Shown here: piece after piece, positions 54,893 to 63,913 of the stretch
Layout: each line of letters opens with the position of its first letter
Numbering within the stretch: position 1 is the stretch's first letter
Source: Pandoraea captiosa
GTDB lineage: Bacteria > Pseudomonadota > Gammaproteobacteria > Burkholderiales > Burkholderiaceae
Assembly: GCF_902459775.1 (NCBI RefSeq)
Contig: NZ_CABPSQ010000007.1
Span: forward strand, 62,001 to 126,000
Direction: 5' to 3'
DNA length: 64,000 nt
The notes under the pieces: generated by a model
The model's database searches: none
What the model saw: only the letters and a program-made list of their open reading frames with translations
Told to the model about the DNA's origin: nothing
Position numbers and translations under genes: made by a program

Positions 54893-55220
54893 GCGTGCAG
54901 ACGTCCGCGATGGCCAGCGATGCGTGTCGCCGGCGCGGGTTAACCGCTCTATGACGGTGAGACGCGTTATATGTCGGGGGAGGGCGCGAAGATACTCCGA
55001 AATCGCTCAAATTGCGCATATACGCATTTAGCGGTGCGGCGGGCGATCGGCGATTGAAGAAATGCTGCGCAGGTGTCGCGATGGAGCGGCGAAGAGCAGC
55101 GCGGGGAGGGAAGCAGGCAGGAGAGGCGATGGCGCTCGGCGCTTCAGCCGAGGAGGCGCCGTTGCGGTCGCCGTGGCCGTCGCCATCGCAATATGCGCCT
55201 TGAGGCGTGCGCGATGGGAC

Positions 55221-55267
55221 CGCCGGATTTAGGACGTTTCCGGGAGGAAACGTCGCCAAATCCGGCG
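55221..55267. other. large hairpin at the 3' end of putA
   Basis: CGCCGGATTT / AAATCCGGCG encloses GACGTTTCC / GGAAACGTC, a total of 19 paired bases with a small asymmetric bulge and a 4-base loop. It lies 13 bases after the putA stop. There is no T-run, so it may protect the putA mRNA end or act as a Rho-linked structure. Confidence 0.7.
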
Positions 55268-55279
55268 AATGACGTCGAA

Positions 55280-58200
55280 TCAGCCGATGGTCATGAGGTT
55301 GGCGTTACCGCCGGCAGCGGCAGTATTGACGGACACCGAACGCTCGCACAGCAGACGCTCCAGCGCATAGTCGTCACCGGCTGCCAGCGCTTCGGGCGAG
55401 AGGCCCTGCATCGACAGGATCGGACCGTTGCGCGTGGCAATGCGGCGGTTCAGCGCGCGTAATTCGTCGCTGTCGCCCTCGAACAGCACCGCCGCGAGCG
55501 ACGGCTCGGCGGCCGCGTCCACATCGGCGGCGAGCAGCGTGGCGCGCCCCTTGAGCGACGCGGGCAGCGCATTCACCAGATCACGTGCGGCGGCGCTATC
55601 TGTGAACACGGCGTTGTTGCCCGTCGCCAGTACCGCAGCCAGTTGCGTTCGTGCGCCGAGTGTCGAGGCCGCTACGCACAGCACCGGACCGCGCGGCTCG
55701 AGGCCGTATGTGTTGCGCTCGCCGGTCGGGCCGGGCAGAACTGCCGTCGCATCGAGGGCGGATGTCGCCAGATAACGGTCGACACGATCGATGGCGGCGG
55801 CGCTATCCGGTTGCTGGCGCAGCCAGTCGCGATAGCTCGCGAGCGGGGAGAGTGCCGCCTCATTGCGATTGAGTTCCGGCGCGAGGGCTGCCGGACGCGT
55901 CGCGAGCAGTCGCGGCAGGTACATCGGGCCACCCGCTTTCGGACCCGTCCCAGACAGACCTTCTCCACCGAACGGCTGCACGCCGACCACGGCGCCGATC
56001 ACGTTCCGGTTCACGTAGACGTTACCGACGTGCGCCCGCTCCGTCACGTAAGCGATGGTCTCGTCGATGCGCGTGTGCACACCGAATGTGAGGCCATAGC
56101 CGGTGCCGTTGATCTGATCGAGCAGCTTGTCGAGCTGCGCGCGCTTGAAGCGGATCACGTGCAGCACCGGGCCGAACACTTCGCGTTGCAGCGCCTTCAG
56201 GTCCGTCAGTTCGATGAGCGTCGGCGGCACGAAGGTGCCATGACGGGCGGCGTCCGGCAGCGTGAGCTGCTCCACGGGGAAGCCCTTGCCGCGCATCTGT
56301 TCGATGTGACGATTGATGCCGTTCTGCGCTTCGGCGTCGATGACCGGGCCGACGTCGATGGACAAACGATCCGGGTTGCCGATGGCGAGTTCCTGCATCG
56401 CGCCCTTGAGCATGTGCAGCGTCTTGTCGGCGATATCGTCCTGCAGGCACAGCACGCGCAGTGCCGAGCAACGCTGACCGGCGGAATCGAAGGCCGACGC
56501 GAGCACGTCGTACACGACCTGTTCGGGCAGCGCCGACGAGTCGACGATCATGGCGTTCTGACCACCGGTCTCGGCGATGAGAGGAATCGGACGGCCGTTG
56601 GCGTCCAGTCGGTCGGCCAGCGTACGCGCAATGATGCGGGCGACTTCGGTCGAACCGGTGAACATGACGGCCTTGGTGCGCGCGTCGGCCACCAGCGCCG
56701 CGCCGACCGTCTCGCCCGTGCCCGGGAGCAATTGCAGTGCACCGGCGGGAATGCCGGCGGCCTGCATCAGACGCACGGCTTCGGCGGCGATGAGCGGCGT
56801 TTGCTCTGCCGGCTTGGCGAGCACCGGGTTGCCGGCGGCCAGTGCGGCAGCGACCTGACCGACGAAGATCGCGAGCGGGAAATTCCACGGGCTGATGCAC
56901 AGCACGGGACCGAGCGGGCGATGCGTGTCGTTCGAGAAGCCCTGACGAATCTGCGCGGCGTAGTAGCGCAGGAAGTCCACGGCTTCGCGCACTTCTGCCA
57001 CGGCGTTGGGCAGCGATTTGCCTGCTTCGCGAACGCACAGGCCCATGAGCGTGGGCATATGCGCTTCGAGCAGATCCGCCGAGCGCATCAGGCAGTCGGC
57101 GCGTGCCTCGACAGGGGTGGCTTGCCAGATCGGCGCGGCGGCAACGGCGTGAGCCAGGGCGGCTTCCACGTCGGCCGACGTCGCTTCGATGACCTGACCG
57201 ACCACGTCGCGCAGGTCGGCCGGGTTGCGCACGGCACGAGGCGTACCCGTAGTGCGCTCGCCGTCGGCCAGCATGGGAGCCGCACGCCACGGCGTACCGG
57301 CACTCGCGAGCAAGGCGGACGACAGCGAAGCGAGGCGGTGTTCGTTCGAGAGATCGAAGCCGGACGAATTGGCGCGCGACGTGCCGTACAGATCGCGCGG
57401 CAGCGGAATCTTGGCGTGCGGCGCGCCGAGCGGTTGCACCTTCTCGGCCTCCGACACCGGGTCGGCGATCAGCTCGTCGACGCTGACGGTCTCGTCCGCA
57501 ATGCGGTTCACGAACGACGTGTTCGCCCCGTTTTCCAGCAGACGGCGCACCAGATAGGCGAGCAGCGTTTCGTGCGTGCCGACCGGCGCGTAGACGCGGC
57601 ACGGTCGCGCCAGCTTGCCCGCGGCGATCGGTCCCACGACTTCCTCGTACAGCGGCTCGCCCATGCCGTGCAGGCATTGGAACTCGTACTGGCCGGGGTA
57701 GTAGTTGTTGCCCGCGAGGTGATAGATCGCGGAGAGCGTGTAGGCGTTGTGGGTCGCGAACTGCGGATAGATTGCGTCCGGCACCGCGAGCAGCTTTTTC
57801 GCGCAGGCGAGGTACGAGACATCCGTGTAGATCTTGCGCGTGTAGACCGGGTAGCCTTCGAGGCCGTCGACCTGTGCGCGCTTGATTTCCGTATCCCAGT
57901 AAGCGCCCTTGACCAGTCGCACCATGATGCGGTGACGGCTGCGGCGCGCCAGATCGATGATGAAGTCGATCACGAACGGGCAGCGCTTCTGATACGCCTG
58001 CACCACGAAGCCGATGCCGTTCCAGCCGGCCAGTTCCGGATCGAAGCACAGGGCTTCGAGCAGATCGAGCGAGATTTCGAGGCGGTCGGCTTCTTCGGCG
58101 TCGATATTCAGGCCGATGTCGTAAGTGCGCGCCAGCTTGGCGAGCGCCTGCACGCGCGGCAGCAATTCGGCGACGGTGCGCTCGTACTGGCTACGCGAAT

Positions 58201-59194
58201 AACGCGGATGCAGCGCGGAGAGCTTGATCGAGATGCCCGGACCTTCATAGATGCCGCGCCCGGCCGACGCCTTGCCGATGGCGTGAATGGCTTGCTCGTA
58301 GCTCGCGTAGTAACGCAGGGCATCTTCTTCGGTCGTCGCGGCCTCGCCAAGCATGTCGTACGAGTAGCGGAAGCCCTGCGCTTCGTACTTGCGGCTGTTG
58401 GCGAGTGCTTCGGAAATGGTTTCGCCGGTGACGAACTGTTCACCCATCAGACGCATGGCGATGTCCACGCCCTTGCGGATGAGCGGTTCGCCGCCGCGGC
58501 CGATCAGCCGGGTGAGCGCCTTGGTGAGGCCGGCTTCGCTGGTCGTCGTGACGAGCTTGCCGGTGATCATCAGGCCCCAGGTGGCGGCATTGACGAACAT
58601 CGACGGCGAATTGCCCATGTGCGCGTGCCAGTCGCCCTTGCTGATCTTGTCGCGGATCAGGGCGTCACGCGTGGCCTTGTCGGGAATGCGCAGCAGCGCC
58701 TCGGCCAGACACATCAGCGCCACGCCTTCCTGGCTGGACAGCGAGAATTCGTGGATCAGGCCTTCCACACCGCCACCGGTGCTCTTGCCGCGCAGCGCGA
58801 CGACGAGCTTGCGCGCCAGATCGGAAGCTTGCGTCGCCGTGGCCGGGGCCAGCTTGGCCTGACCGAGAAGCACCGGCACGCATTCCGGTTCGGGGCGACG
58901 GTACGCGGCCGTGATCGCCGCGCGCAGCACCGATTGCGGTTGCACGTTCTGCGCGAATTCGAGGAATGGATGCGGGACGGTGTCGTCGCCGGCGTGGCCA
59001 TCGATGACCTCGGTGCCCGACTGGGTTGCACCGCTCAGTTCGGGCGGCAGTGCGCCGCTCTCGATGCGCTCCAGGTACGCGAAGATCGCCTGTTTGATGA
59101 GCCAGTGCGGGGTGCGCTCGATTTGCTGGGCGGCCGTCTTGAGCCGGGTGCGCAGGACGTCGTCGACTTTGACGCCGAGAGTGGTGTTAGCCAT
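55280..59194 (-). CDS. putA: trifunctional proline utilisation protein PutA
   Basis: PutA oxidises proline to glutamate in two steps and represses the put genes. The start at 59194 (MANTTLGVKVDD) gives 1304 residues. The N-terminus (about 1-47) is a ribbon-helix-helix DNA-binding domain. Proline dehydrogenase follows (HGMGEPLYEEV, RVYAPVGTHETLLAYLVRR). The P5C dehydrogenase has catalytic Cys909 in DSAGQRCSALR and Glu in AETGGQNAM. The chain matches the long, trifunctional class in beta-proteobacteria. Sites upstream fit autoregulation. The Shine-Dalgarno sequence is weak. Confidence 0.97.
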   Translation of the reverse strand: MANTTLGVKVDDVLRTRLKTAAQQIERTPHWLIKQAIFAYLERIESGALPPELSGATQSGTEVIDGHAGDDTVPHPFLEFAQNVQPQSVLRAAITAAYRRPEPECVPVLLGQAKLAPATATQASDLARKLVVALRGKSTGGGVEGLIHEFSLSSQEGVALMCLAEALLRIPDKATRDALIRDKISKGDWHAHMGNSPSMFVNAATWGLMITGKLVTTTSEAGLTKALTRLIGRGGEPLIRKGVDIAMRLMGEQFVTGETISEALANSRKYEAQGFRYSYDMLGEAATTEEDALRYYASYEQAIHAIGKASAGRGIYEGPGISIKLSALHPRYSRSQYERTVAELLPRVQALAKLARTYDIGLNIDAEEADRLEISLDLLEALCFDPELAGWNGIGFVVQAYQKRCPFVIDFIIDLARRSRHRIMVRLVKGAYWDTEIKRAQVDGLEGYPVYTRKIYTDVSYLACAKKLLAVPDAIYPQFATHNAYTLSAIYHLAGNNYYPGQYEFQCLHGMGEPLYEEVVGPIAAGKLARPCRVYAPVGTHETLLAYLVRRLLENGANTSFVNRIADETVSVDELIADPVSEAEKVQPLGAPHAKIPLPRDLYGTSRANSSGFDLSNEHRLASLSSALLASAGTPWRAAPMLADGERTTGTPRAVRNPADLRDVVGQVIEATSADVEAALAHAVAAAPIWQATPVEARADCLMRSADLLEAHMPTLMGLCVREAGKSLPNAVAEVREAVDFLRYYAAQIRQGFSNDTHRPLGPVLCISPWNFPLAIFVGQVAAALAAGNPVLAKPAEQTPLIAAEAVRLMQAAGIPAGALQLLPGTGETVGAALVADARTKAVMFTGSTEVARIIARTLADRLDANGRPIPLIAETGGQNAMIVDSSALPEQVVYDVLASAFDSAGQRCSALRVLCLQDDIADKTLHMLKGAMQELAIGNPDRLSIDVGPVIDAEAQNGINRHIEQMRGKGFPVEQLTLPDAARHGTFVPPTLIELTDLKALQREVFGPVLHVIRFKRAQLDKLLDQINGTGYGLTFGVHTRIDETIAYVTERAHVGNVYVNRNVIGAVVGVQPFGGEGLSGTGPKAGGPMYLPRLLATRPAALAPELNRNEAALSPLASYRDWLRQQPDSAAAIDRVDRYLATSALDATAVLPGPTGERNTYGLEPRGPVLCVAASTLGARTQLAAVLATGNNAVFTDSAAARDLVNALPASLKGRATLLAADVDAAAEPSLAAVLFEGDSDELRALNRRIATRNGPILSMQGLSPEALAAGDDYALERLLCERSVSVNTAAAGGNANLMTIG

Positions 59195-59272
59195 GAGAAG
59201 GTTATCCGATGACGCGAAACGTGACACCCATAGCGGGTGAATTGTGCGGCATCGTAACCGGGTTTCAAAAGA

Positions 59273-59304
59273 GGTGCAACCAGAGTCAAAAATGCGGTTG
59301 CACC
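59273..59304. promoter_or_regulatory. paired PutA-operator-like sites before putA
   Basis: GGTGCAACC (59273-59281) and its exact reverse complement GGTTGCACC (59296-59304) lie 79-110 bp upstream of the putA start. Each contains the PutA core GTTGCA in opposite orientation, with cores 22 bp apart, two DNA turns. This fits cooperative binding of two ribbon-helix-helix dimers and autorepression. Confidence 0.7.
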
Positions 59305-59352
59305 GACGGTATCACTCCCGGTATTCCTTCCGATCTTCCTCCCGGCATTCCG

Positions 59353-59697
59353 CTACTTCTGGTCGGTCCCGTAGGTCTTGCCCAGATACTCCGAAATGAG
59401 TTTCACCTGGTCTTCCGGAATCGGGGCGCCGTAGACCTTCACCATCTTCGTGACTTCGGCGTTCCAGAAGGCCGACGGCATCGGGGGCTGCGAGTTGATG
59501 TAGTCGATGGAGTGGCACATTGCGCACCATGCGCTCGCCGCCTGATGCCCGGCGAGCGTCGAGGCCTTGAGCTGTGCCGTCTCCTGCGGCAACTTGATGT
59601 CGAGGGCGTGGGCCGGCACAGCGGCGAGGGCGCCCCACAGCCCGGCCACGAGCCCGAGCACGAGCGTTGTGCTGCGCGCGAATTTCAGATGATTCAT
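59353..59697 (-). CDS. sorB: SorB-like cytochrome c subunit of sulfite dehydrogenase
   Basis: This small c-type cytochrome accepts electrons from the molybdenum subunit. The 114-residue precursor has a signal peptide (cleavage near AHA-LD, residue 32) and one haem site CAMCH at residues 58-62, with a likely axial Met in PPMPSAFW. The gene lies 15 bases after the sorA-like gene. SorB rather than another monohaem cytochrome is inferred from pairing with a sulfite-oxidase-type enzyme. Confidence 0.85.
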   Translation of the reverse strand: MNHLKFARSTTLVLGLVAGLWGALAAVPAHALDIKLPQETAQLKASTLAGHQAASAWCAMCHSIDYINSQPPMPSAFWNAEVTKMVKVYGAPIPEDQVKLISEYLGKTYGTDQK

Positions 59698-59712
59698 GAT
59701 CGTCCCCCCGCC

Positions 59713-61053
59713 TTATGCCGCAACCACACGCACGGATTCGACACCGTTGCGCAGATAGCCGGCCGGATTCCACAAGGATTGCAGCGGCTGTGTCACGCCC
59801 GCGCGATTCGTCGCCCGAACTTTCAGCACGTACTCGCCCGCTTTCGGTGGCGTGAACGATGCCGTCCACTCGCGGAACGAATACTTCGAGAGTTCGTTGC
59901 CCAGACTGGCCGCCTGCCAGGTCTGGCCGCCGTCGCTCGAGAACTGCACGTCACGAATGCCTTCGCCGCCGTCGAACGCAATGCCGCGCACACGCGTCGG
60001 CTTGCCTGCGGCCACGTGCTGGCCATCGGTATGGCTCGTCACGAACGAGCGAACGGTAAAACGGCCGATCGGCTTCGTCTTTTCCGGCGCTTTACCGGGC
60101 TCGACGCAGTTGCAGTCGTTGTCTGGAATCCGGTACGCCGTGGCCATCCAGAAGCCGTCGAAGACTTTGTCGATGACGTTGATGTCCGCCAGATGCTTCA
60201 CCCAATACGTGCCGTAGTAGCCGGGCACGACCAGACGCACCGGGAAACCGTTGAGCATCGGCAGATCCTTGCCGTTCATGGCGAAGGCGACCATCACCTC
60301 GCCGTCCATGGCGTGGTCGAGATCGAGGGCTTTTACGAACTCGGGCGTCGCCGGGACGATTGGCCGGTCGAGGCCTTCGAAGGTCACTTGTTTCGCGTTG
60401 GGCGACACGCCCGCGCGCTCGAGAATTCGCTTGAGCGGAATACCGCGCCAGCGCGCATTGCCCATGGCGCCGTTGGCGATCTGTCCGCCGCCGACACGTG
60501 GCTCGAAGAAACCGCGACTATTGCCCGAGCATTGATGCACGGCAACGAGTTCGACGGGCGGGCCGAAGTCTTTCTTGAGCGAGGCGAGCGAGATATCGAG
60601 CGGCTTGCCAACGCTGCCGCCCACGCGAATGCGATGCTTTGCCGGATCGATGTCGGTGGGAATCCCGGCGAGGTGGTAGCGCACGAAGAAGGCGTCGTTC
60701 GGCGTGATCAGCTCGTCGTTGAAGACTTCGAAGGGCGTTTCCAGTTGCGGCGGACGCGCGGTGAGCCGAATCAGCGGGCGCTTCTGCGGATACGCGACGA
60801 GCTCGCGTTCACCGTTGGCGAACGGTAGCGTGACCGTTTGCGGCGCAGCGGTGGCGGCGAGAACGTCCAGCGCGCGGCCCGCCAGACTGGCCCCCACGCC
60901 GAGGGCGCCGGCACGTCGCAGAAAGCGACGCCGTGATACCTCCGCCACGGGAGATTCGGCGGGCGACTCGGCAAAGGCGTATTCGGGAGGGACGAGGGAG
61001 GATGCGACAGCTTGTGGCGCCGTGGGGGCGGCGCGCCGGTCGTGCGACTTCAT
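59713..61053 (-). CDS. sorA: molybdenum-dependent sulfite dehydrogenase catalytic subunit, SorA type
   Basis: SorA oxidises sulfite to sulfate in the periplasm and passes electrons to SorB. The start at 61053 follows AGGAGA and gives 446 residues with a Tat signal (SRRRFLRRAG at 40-49). The oxidoreductase molybdopterin domain has the Mo-ligand Cys175 in VHQCSGNSRGFF, followed by WRGIPLKRILE and PGYYGTYWVKHL. The C-terminal dimerisation domain (FSSDGGQTWQAASLG) is typical. A TTGACA lies about 110 bases upstream, but its -10 is weak. Sulfite oxidase family is firm; substrate is inferred. Confidence 0.9.
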   Translation of the reverse strand: MKSHDRRAAPTAPQAVASSLVPPEYAFAESPAESPVAEVSRRRFLRRAGALGVGASLAGRALDVLAATAAPQTVTLPFANGERELVAYPQKRPLIRLTARPPQLETPFEVFNDELITPNDAFFVRYHLAGIPTDIDPAKHRIRVGGSVGKPLDISLASLKKDFGPPVELVAVHQCSGNSRGFFEPRVGGGQIANGAMGNARWRGIPLKRILERAGVSPNAKQVTFEGLDRPIVPATPEFVKALDLDHAMDGEVMVAFAMNGKDLPMLNGFPVRLVVPGYYGTYWVKHLADINVIDKVFDGFWMATAYRIPDNDCNCVEPGKAPEKTKPIGRFTVRSFVTSHTDGQHVAAGKPTRVRGIAFDGGEGIRDVQFSSDGGQTWQAASLGNELSKYSFREWTASFTPPKAGEYVLKVRATNRAGVTQPLQSLWNPAGYLRNGVESVRVVAA

Positions 61054-61190
61054 CGGATGTCTCCTGTGGGACGTTTTATCGTGCAGATGACGTGAACCGT
61101 TCGACGTGCAGCGCTTTATTCGCTCTGTAGTGCTCGCATCGTCTGACATTCTTCCGATGTTGTCAAATTTTCGGAACGATATATACCGTT

Positions 61191-63653
61191 TTATATTTCG
61201 AGTGGATCAACCTCCAGATGCCAGCGCACGGGCGCTTTGAGCGCGCGAAGTTCGCTCATCCACTGGGTGAGAAAGCGCTGTAGGGCGCCGCGATGCGGAC
61301 TCTCCACGACGAGTTGCGCCCGGTCGGTACCCGCGATACGCACCATCGTCATGGGAACGGGGTCCCACAGGGAGATGCGCGGGTCGTGCAGCGCCGGTTC
61401 GGCGGCGATTTCGCGGGCCTGCCGCAGGAACGTCATGGCGTCGTCCAGCTTGCGGGCTTCGGCGCGGAGCAACGCCTGATGGGTGTATGGCGGCAGCAAT
61501 GCCATACGACGCTCTTCGAGTTGCTGCGCCGCGAAGCCCGCATAGTCGTGGCGCATGAGCGATGCGAACAGCGGGTGCGATGCGTATCGTGTCTGGATCA
61601 GCACGTCGCCCGGGCCGTCGGCACGCGCCGCACGCCCGGCGCGGCCTGCGACCTGCATCAATTGAGCGAAGAGGCGTTCGGCCGCCCGGAAGTCGTGCGA
61701 GAAAAGGGCGCTGTCGGCGTTCACCACCCCCACGAGCGTCACGTTCCGGAAGTCGTGCCCCTTCGCCACCATCTGAGTGCCGATGAGGATGTCGACTTCG
61801 CCGGCGTGCACCTGCGCGAACAACGCCTGCGCGCTGCCTTTGCGGCGCGTGCTGTCGGCGTCGATACGGGCGAGCCGCGCGTCGGGGAAGTGTTCGGCGA
61901 GTGCCTCTTCGATACGCTGCGTGCCACGTCCGAGGGGCGCGAGATCGAGGTTGCCGCAGTCCGGGCAGGCGTGCGGAATGCGCGATTCGGCGCCGCAATG
62001 GTGGCAACGAAGGCGTCTCTCGGGCTTGTGCAGCACCATGTGGGCGCTGCATCGGCGGCAGTCGCTGATCCAGCCGCAGGCGTCGCAATTGAGTACCGGC
62101 GCGTAGCCACGGCGATTCAGGAACAGCAGGCTCTGCTCGCCAGCTTCCAGGCGTGCGCGGATGGCGGCGAGCAGCGGTTGCGACAGTCCTTCATGCACGA
62201 CGCGCTGTCGTTTGCGCTCGATGTCCATGTCGATGAGCGACACGCGCGGCAGCACGGCGTCCGGTGTTGCGCGCTCCGGCATGGACAGGCGCACGTAACG
62301 GCCCTGCTCAGCGCGACTCCAGCTATCGAGCGACGGCGTGGCCGAACCGAGCACGACCGGAATGCGCAGGCGGTTTGCCCGCCAGATCGCCAGATCGCGC
62401 GCCGAATATCGCAGGCCTTCCTGTTGTTTGTAGGACGGATCGTGTTCTTCGTCGACGACGATGAGTCGCAGGTGCGGCAACGACGCCATGACGGCCAGTC
62501 GCGTGCCGAGCACGATGCGCGCCTCGCCGCGATGCGCCGCGAGCCAGTGCCTGGCGCGCTCGCCCTCGGCCAGACCGCTGTGCAGCGTCACGAGTGTCTC
62601 GTGCGGAAACCGGGCCCGGAAGACGCCTTCGAGTTGCGGCGTGAGGTTGATCTCCGGCACGAGCACGAGCACTTGCGCGCGCGCCGACGCCGGCGCATGC
62701 AGCGCTTCGGCCACGGCACGTAAATAGACTTCCGTTTTGCCGCTGCCCGTTACGCCGTAGAGCAGGAAGGGCGGGCAGGTGGAAGTGGTAGGGGCGGAGG
62801 AAGCGGAGGAGGCCGTAGAAGCGGCGGCCGTGGCGTCGCTCGCGTGCGCAGGTTCGAGACGTTGCGCGCCGGCGGCGATCAGGGCGTCGTGAATCGCCGC
62901 GACCGCATCGGCCTGTCCGGCGGTGAGCATTTTCGTGCCGTCGCGGTTCGTGGTGCTGCCGTCGGCGTCGTCGAGTACGTCGGCCCCATCGGATTCATGC
63001 ACCGCCTCGTGAAACGGCACGGTCTCCACAACCACCCAGCCGGCGGCGGCCCACTGCTTGAGCACGTCGGCCGCTTTCGAGCAAAGGGCGCGGGCTTCAT
63101 CGGCGTCGAGTGTGCCGGCCTGGGCGAGACCTTCGGCCAATCGTCGCTGGGCACGAAGACGGGACGGCACGTTGTCCATCAGCGTGCCCAGCGCGCCGTG
63201 CGCAATGCGGTAGCGCTGCACACCCCGCTGCGCAAGCAGTCGCGGCCAACGCATCGGCGTGCGCAGGTGTCCGGGAAGCGCGGGGAGCGCGACTTCCCCG
63301 ATACCGCGCTGGTAATAGCGCGCGGCGAACTGCATCAGGTCGCGCCAGTCGTCGGCGAGCGGGGGCAATTCATGCCATACGGATGTCACGTCGCGCAGCT
63401 TTTTCGGGTCGACTTCGCTGCGCTGCGTCAATTCCCAGACGATGCCCACGACCTGTCGTCGTCCGAATGGAACCTGCACCAGTTGACCGGGGCTCGCGGC
63501 CTGATCGAGACGGTAGTCGAACAGGGTGAGGAGCGGCGTGTCTAGCGCGACGCGGGCGATGGCGGGCACACCGGTGCGAGGCTCGGTCGCCGGGAAAAGC
63601 GCATCGTCGTTAGATGCGTTGGACGGGTCGGACGGATCGTCGGCTCGGGTCAA
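61191..63653 (-). CDS. priA: primosomal replication protein N' (PriA helicase)
   Basis: PriA restarts stalled replication forks by binding D-loop-like structures and loading DnaB. The 820-residue protein has the N-terminal DNA-binding region (RVALDTPLLTLFDYRL, VPFGRRQVVGIV), Walker A YGVTGSGKT, the DEEH box in LIVVDEEHDPSYKQQEG, GSATPSLDSW, a zinc-binding set of eight cysteines (CDACGWISDCRRC ... CHHCG ... CPDCG) and the motif GTQMVAKGHDF. The ORF begins with TTG; a GTG 28 codons later (VPAIARVAL) is an alternative. Length is slightly above the usual 730 because of linker insertions. Confidence 0.95.
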   Translation of the reverse strand: MTRADDPSDPSNASNDDALFPATEPRTGVPAIARVALDTPLLTLFDYRLDQAASPGQLVQVPFGRRQVVGIVWELTQRSEVDPKKLRDVTSVWHELPPLADDWRDLMQFAARYYQRGIGEVALPALPGHLRTPMRWPRLLAQRGVQRYRIAHGALGTLMDNVPSRLRAQRRLAEGLAQAGTLDADEARALCSKAADVLKQWAAAGWVVVETVPFHEAVHESDGADVLDDADGSTTNRDGTKMLTAGQADAVAAIHDALIAAGAQRLEPAHASDATAAASTASSASSAPTTSTCPPFLLYGVTGSGKTEVYLRAVAEALHAPASARAQVLVLVPEINLTPQLEGVFRARFPHETLVTLHSGLAEGERARHWLAAHRGEARIVLGTRLAVMASLPHLRLIVVDEEHDPSYKQQEGLRYSARDLAIWRANRLRIPVVLGSATPSLDSWSRAEQGRYVRLSMPERATPDAVLPRVSLIDMDIERKRQRVVHEGLSQPLLAAIRARLEAGEQSLLFLNRRGYAPVLNCDACGWISDCRRCSAHMVLHKPERRLRCHHCGAESRIPHACPDCGNLDLAPLGRGTQRIEEALAEHFPDARLARIDADSTRRKGSAQALFAQVHAGEVDILIGTQMVAKGHDFRNVTLVGVVNADSALFSHDFRAAERLFAQLMQVAGRAGRAARADGPGDVLIQTRYASHPLFASLMRHDYAGFAAQQLEERRMALLPPYTHQALLRAEARKLDDAMTFLRQAREIAAEPALHDPRISLWDPVPMTMVRIAGTDRAQLVVESPHRGALQRFLTQWMSELRALKAPVRWHLEVDPLEI

Positions 63654-63725
63654 ACTTAAAGTGAATCCTGAGAAGTGCCGGTAAACCCCGGATTTGAGTC
63701 GGCTTTCCGCCGACGTCGAATCGCT

Positions 63726-63734
63726 TGTGGATAA
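63726..63734 (-). promoter_or_regulatory. DnaA box (perfect TTATCCACA)
   Basis: TGTGGATAA on the plus strand is the exact complement of the DnaA consensus TTATCCACA. A single perfect 9-mer can occur by chance; its context is discussed with the second one. Confidence 0.5.
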
Positions 63735-63904
63735 CTATGTTGAGAACTGTGGGGATTATCGCTCGCGAGCCTCACCACACGGTCCTCGCGTCGCTCGTCG
63801 TCCTGACTTTTCTCGATTCAAAAATGCTTTTTGATCAATAGCTTATGAATGACGTCGACGGTACCCCCGCTTCGTCTCTCACTTGCGGCGGCGCAGCGAG
63901 AATT

Positions 63905-63913
63905 TGTGCATAA
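63905..63913 (-). promoter_or_regulatory. DnaA-box variant (TTATGCACA)
   Basis: TGTGCATAA on the plus strand is the complement of TTATGCACA, which fits the relaxed DnaA consensus TTATNCACA. It has the same orientation as the box at 63726, 179 bp away. Confidence 0.45.

Larger units (their letters stand above)
54828..55279. other. intergenic region between putA and putP
   Basis: The 452 bases hold a PutA-operator-like site at 54885 near putP, an AT-richer stretch at 54990-55030 with the palindromic ATATACGCAT-like core, and the large hairpin next to putA. No gene is convincing. Confidence 0.5.

Noticed and set aside
55643-59212. An 1189-codon open frame on the plus strand.
   Set aside because: It is antisense to putA, very rich in Arg/His/Gly as shadow frames are, and has no recognisable domain.
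61138-61166. A sigma-70 promoter for the sorA-like gene (TTGACA).
   Set aside because: The -10 at 17-bp spacing is GACGAT, only 3 of 6; too weak to list as a feature.
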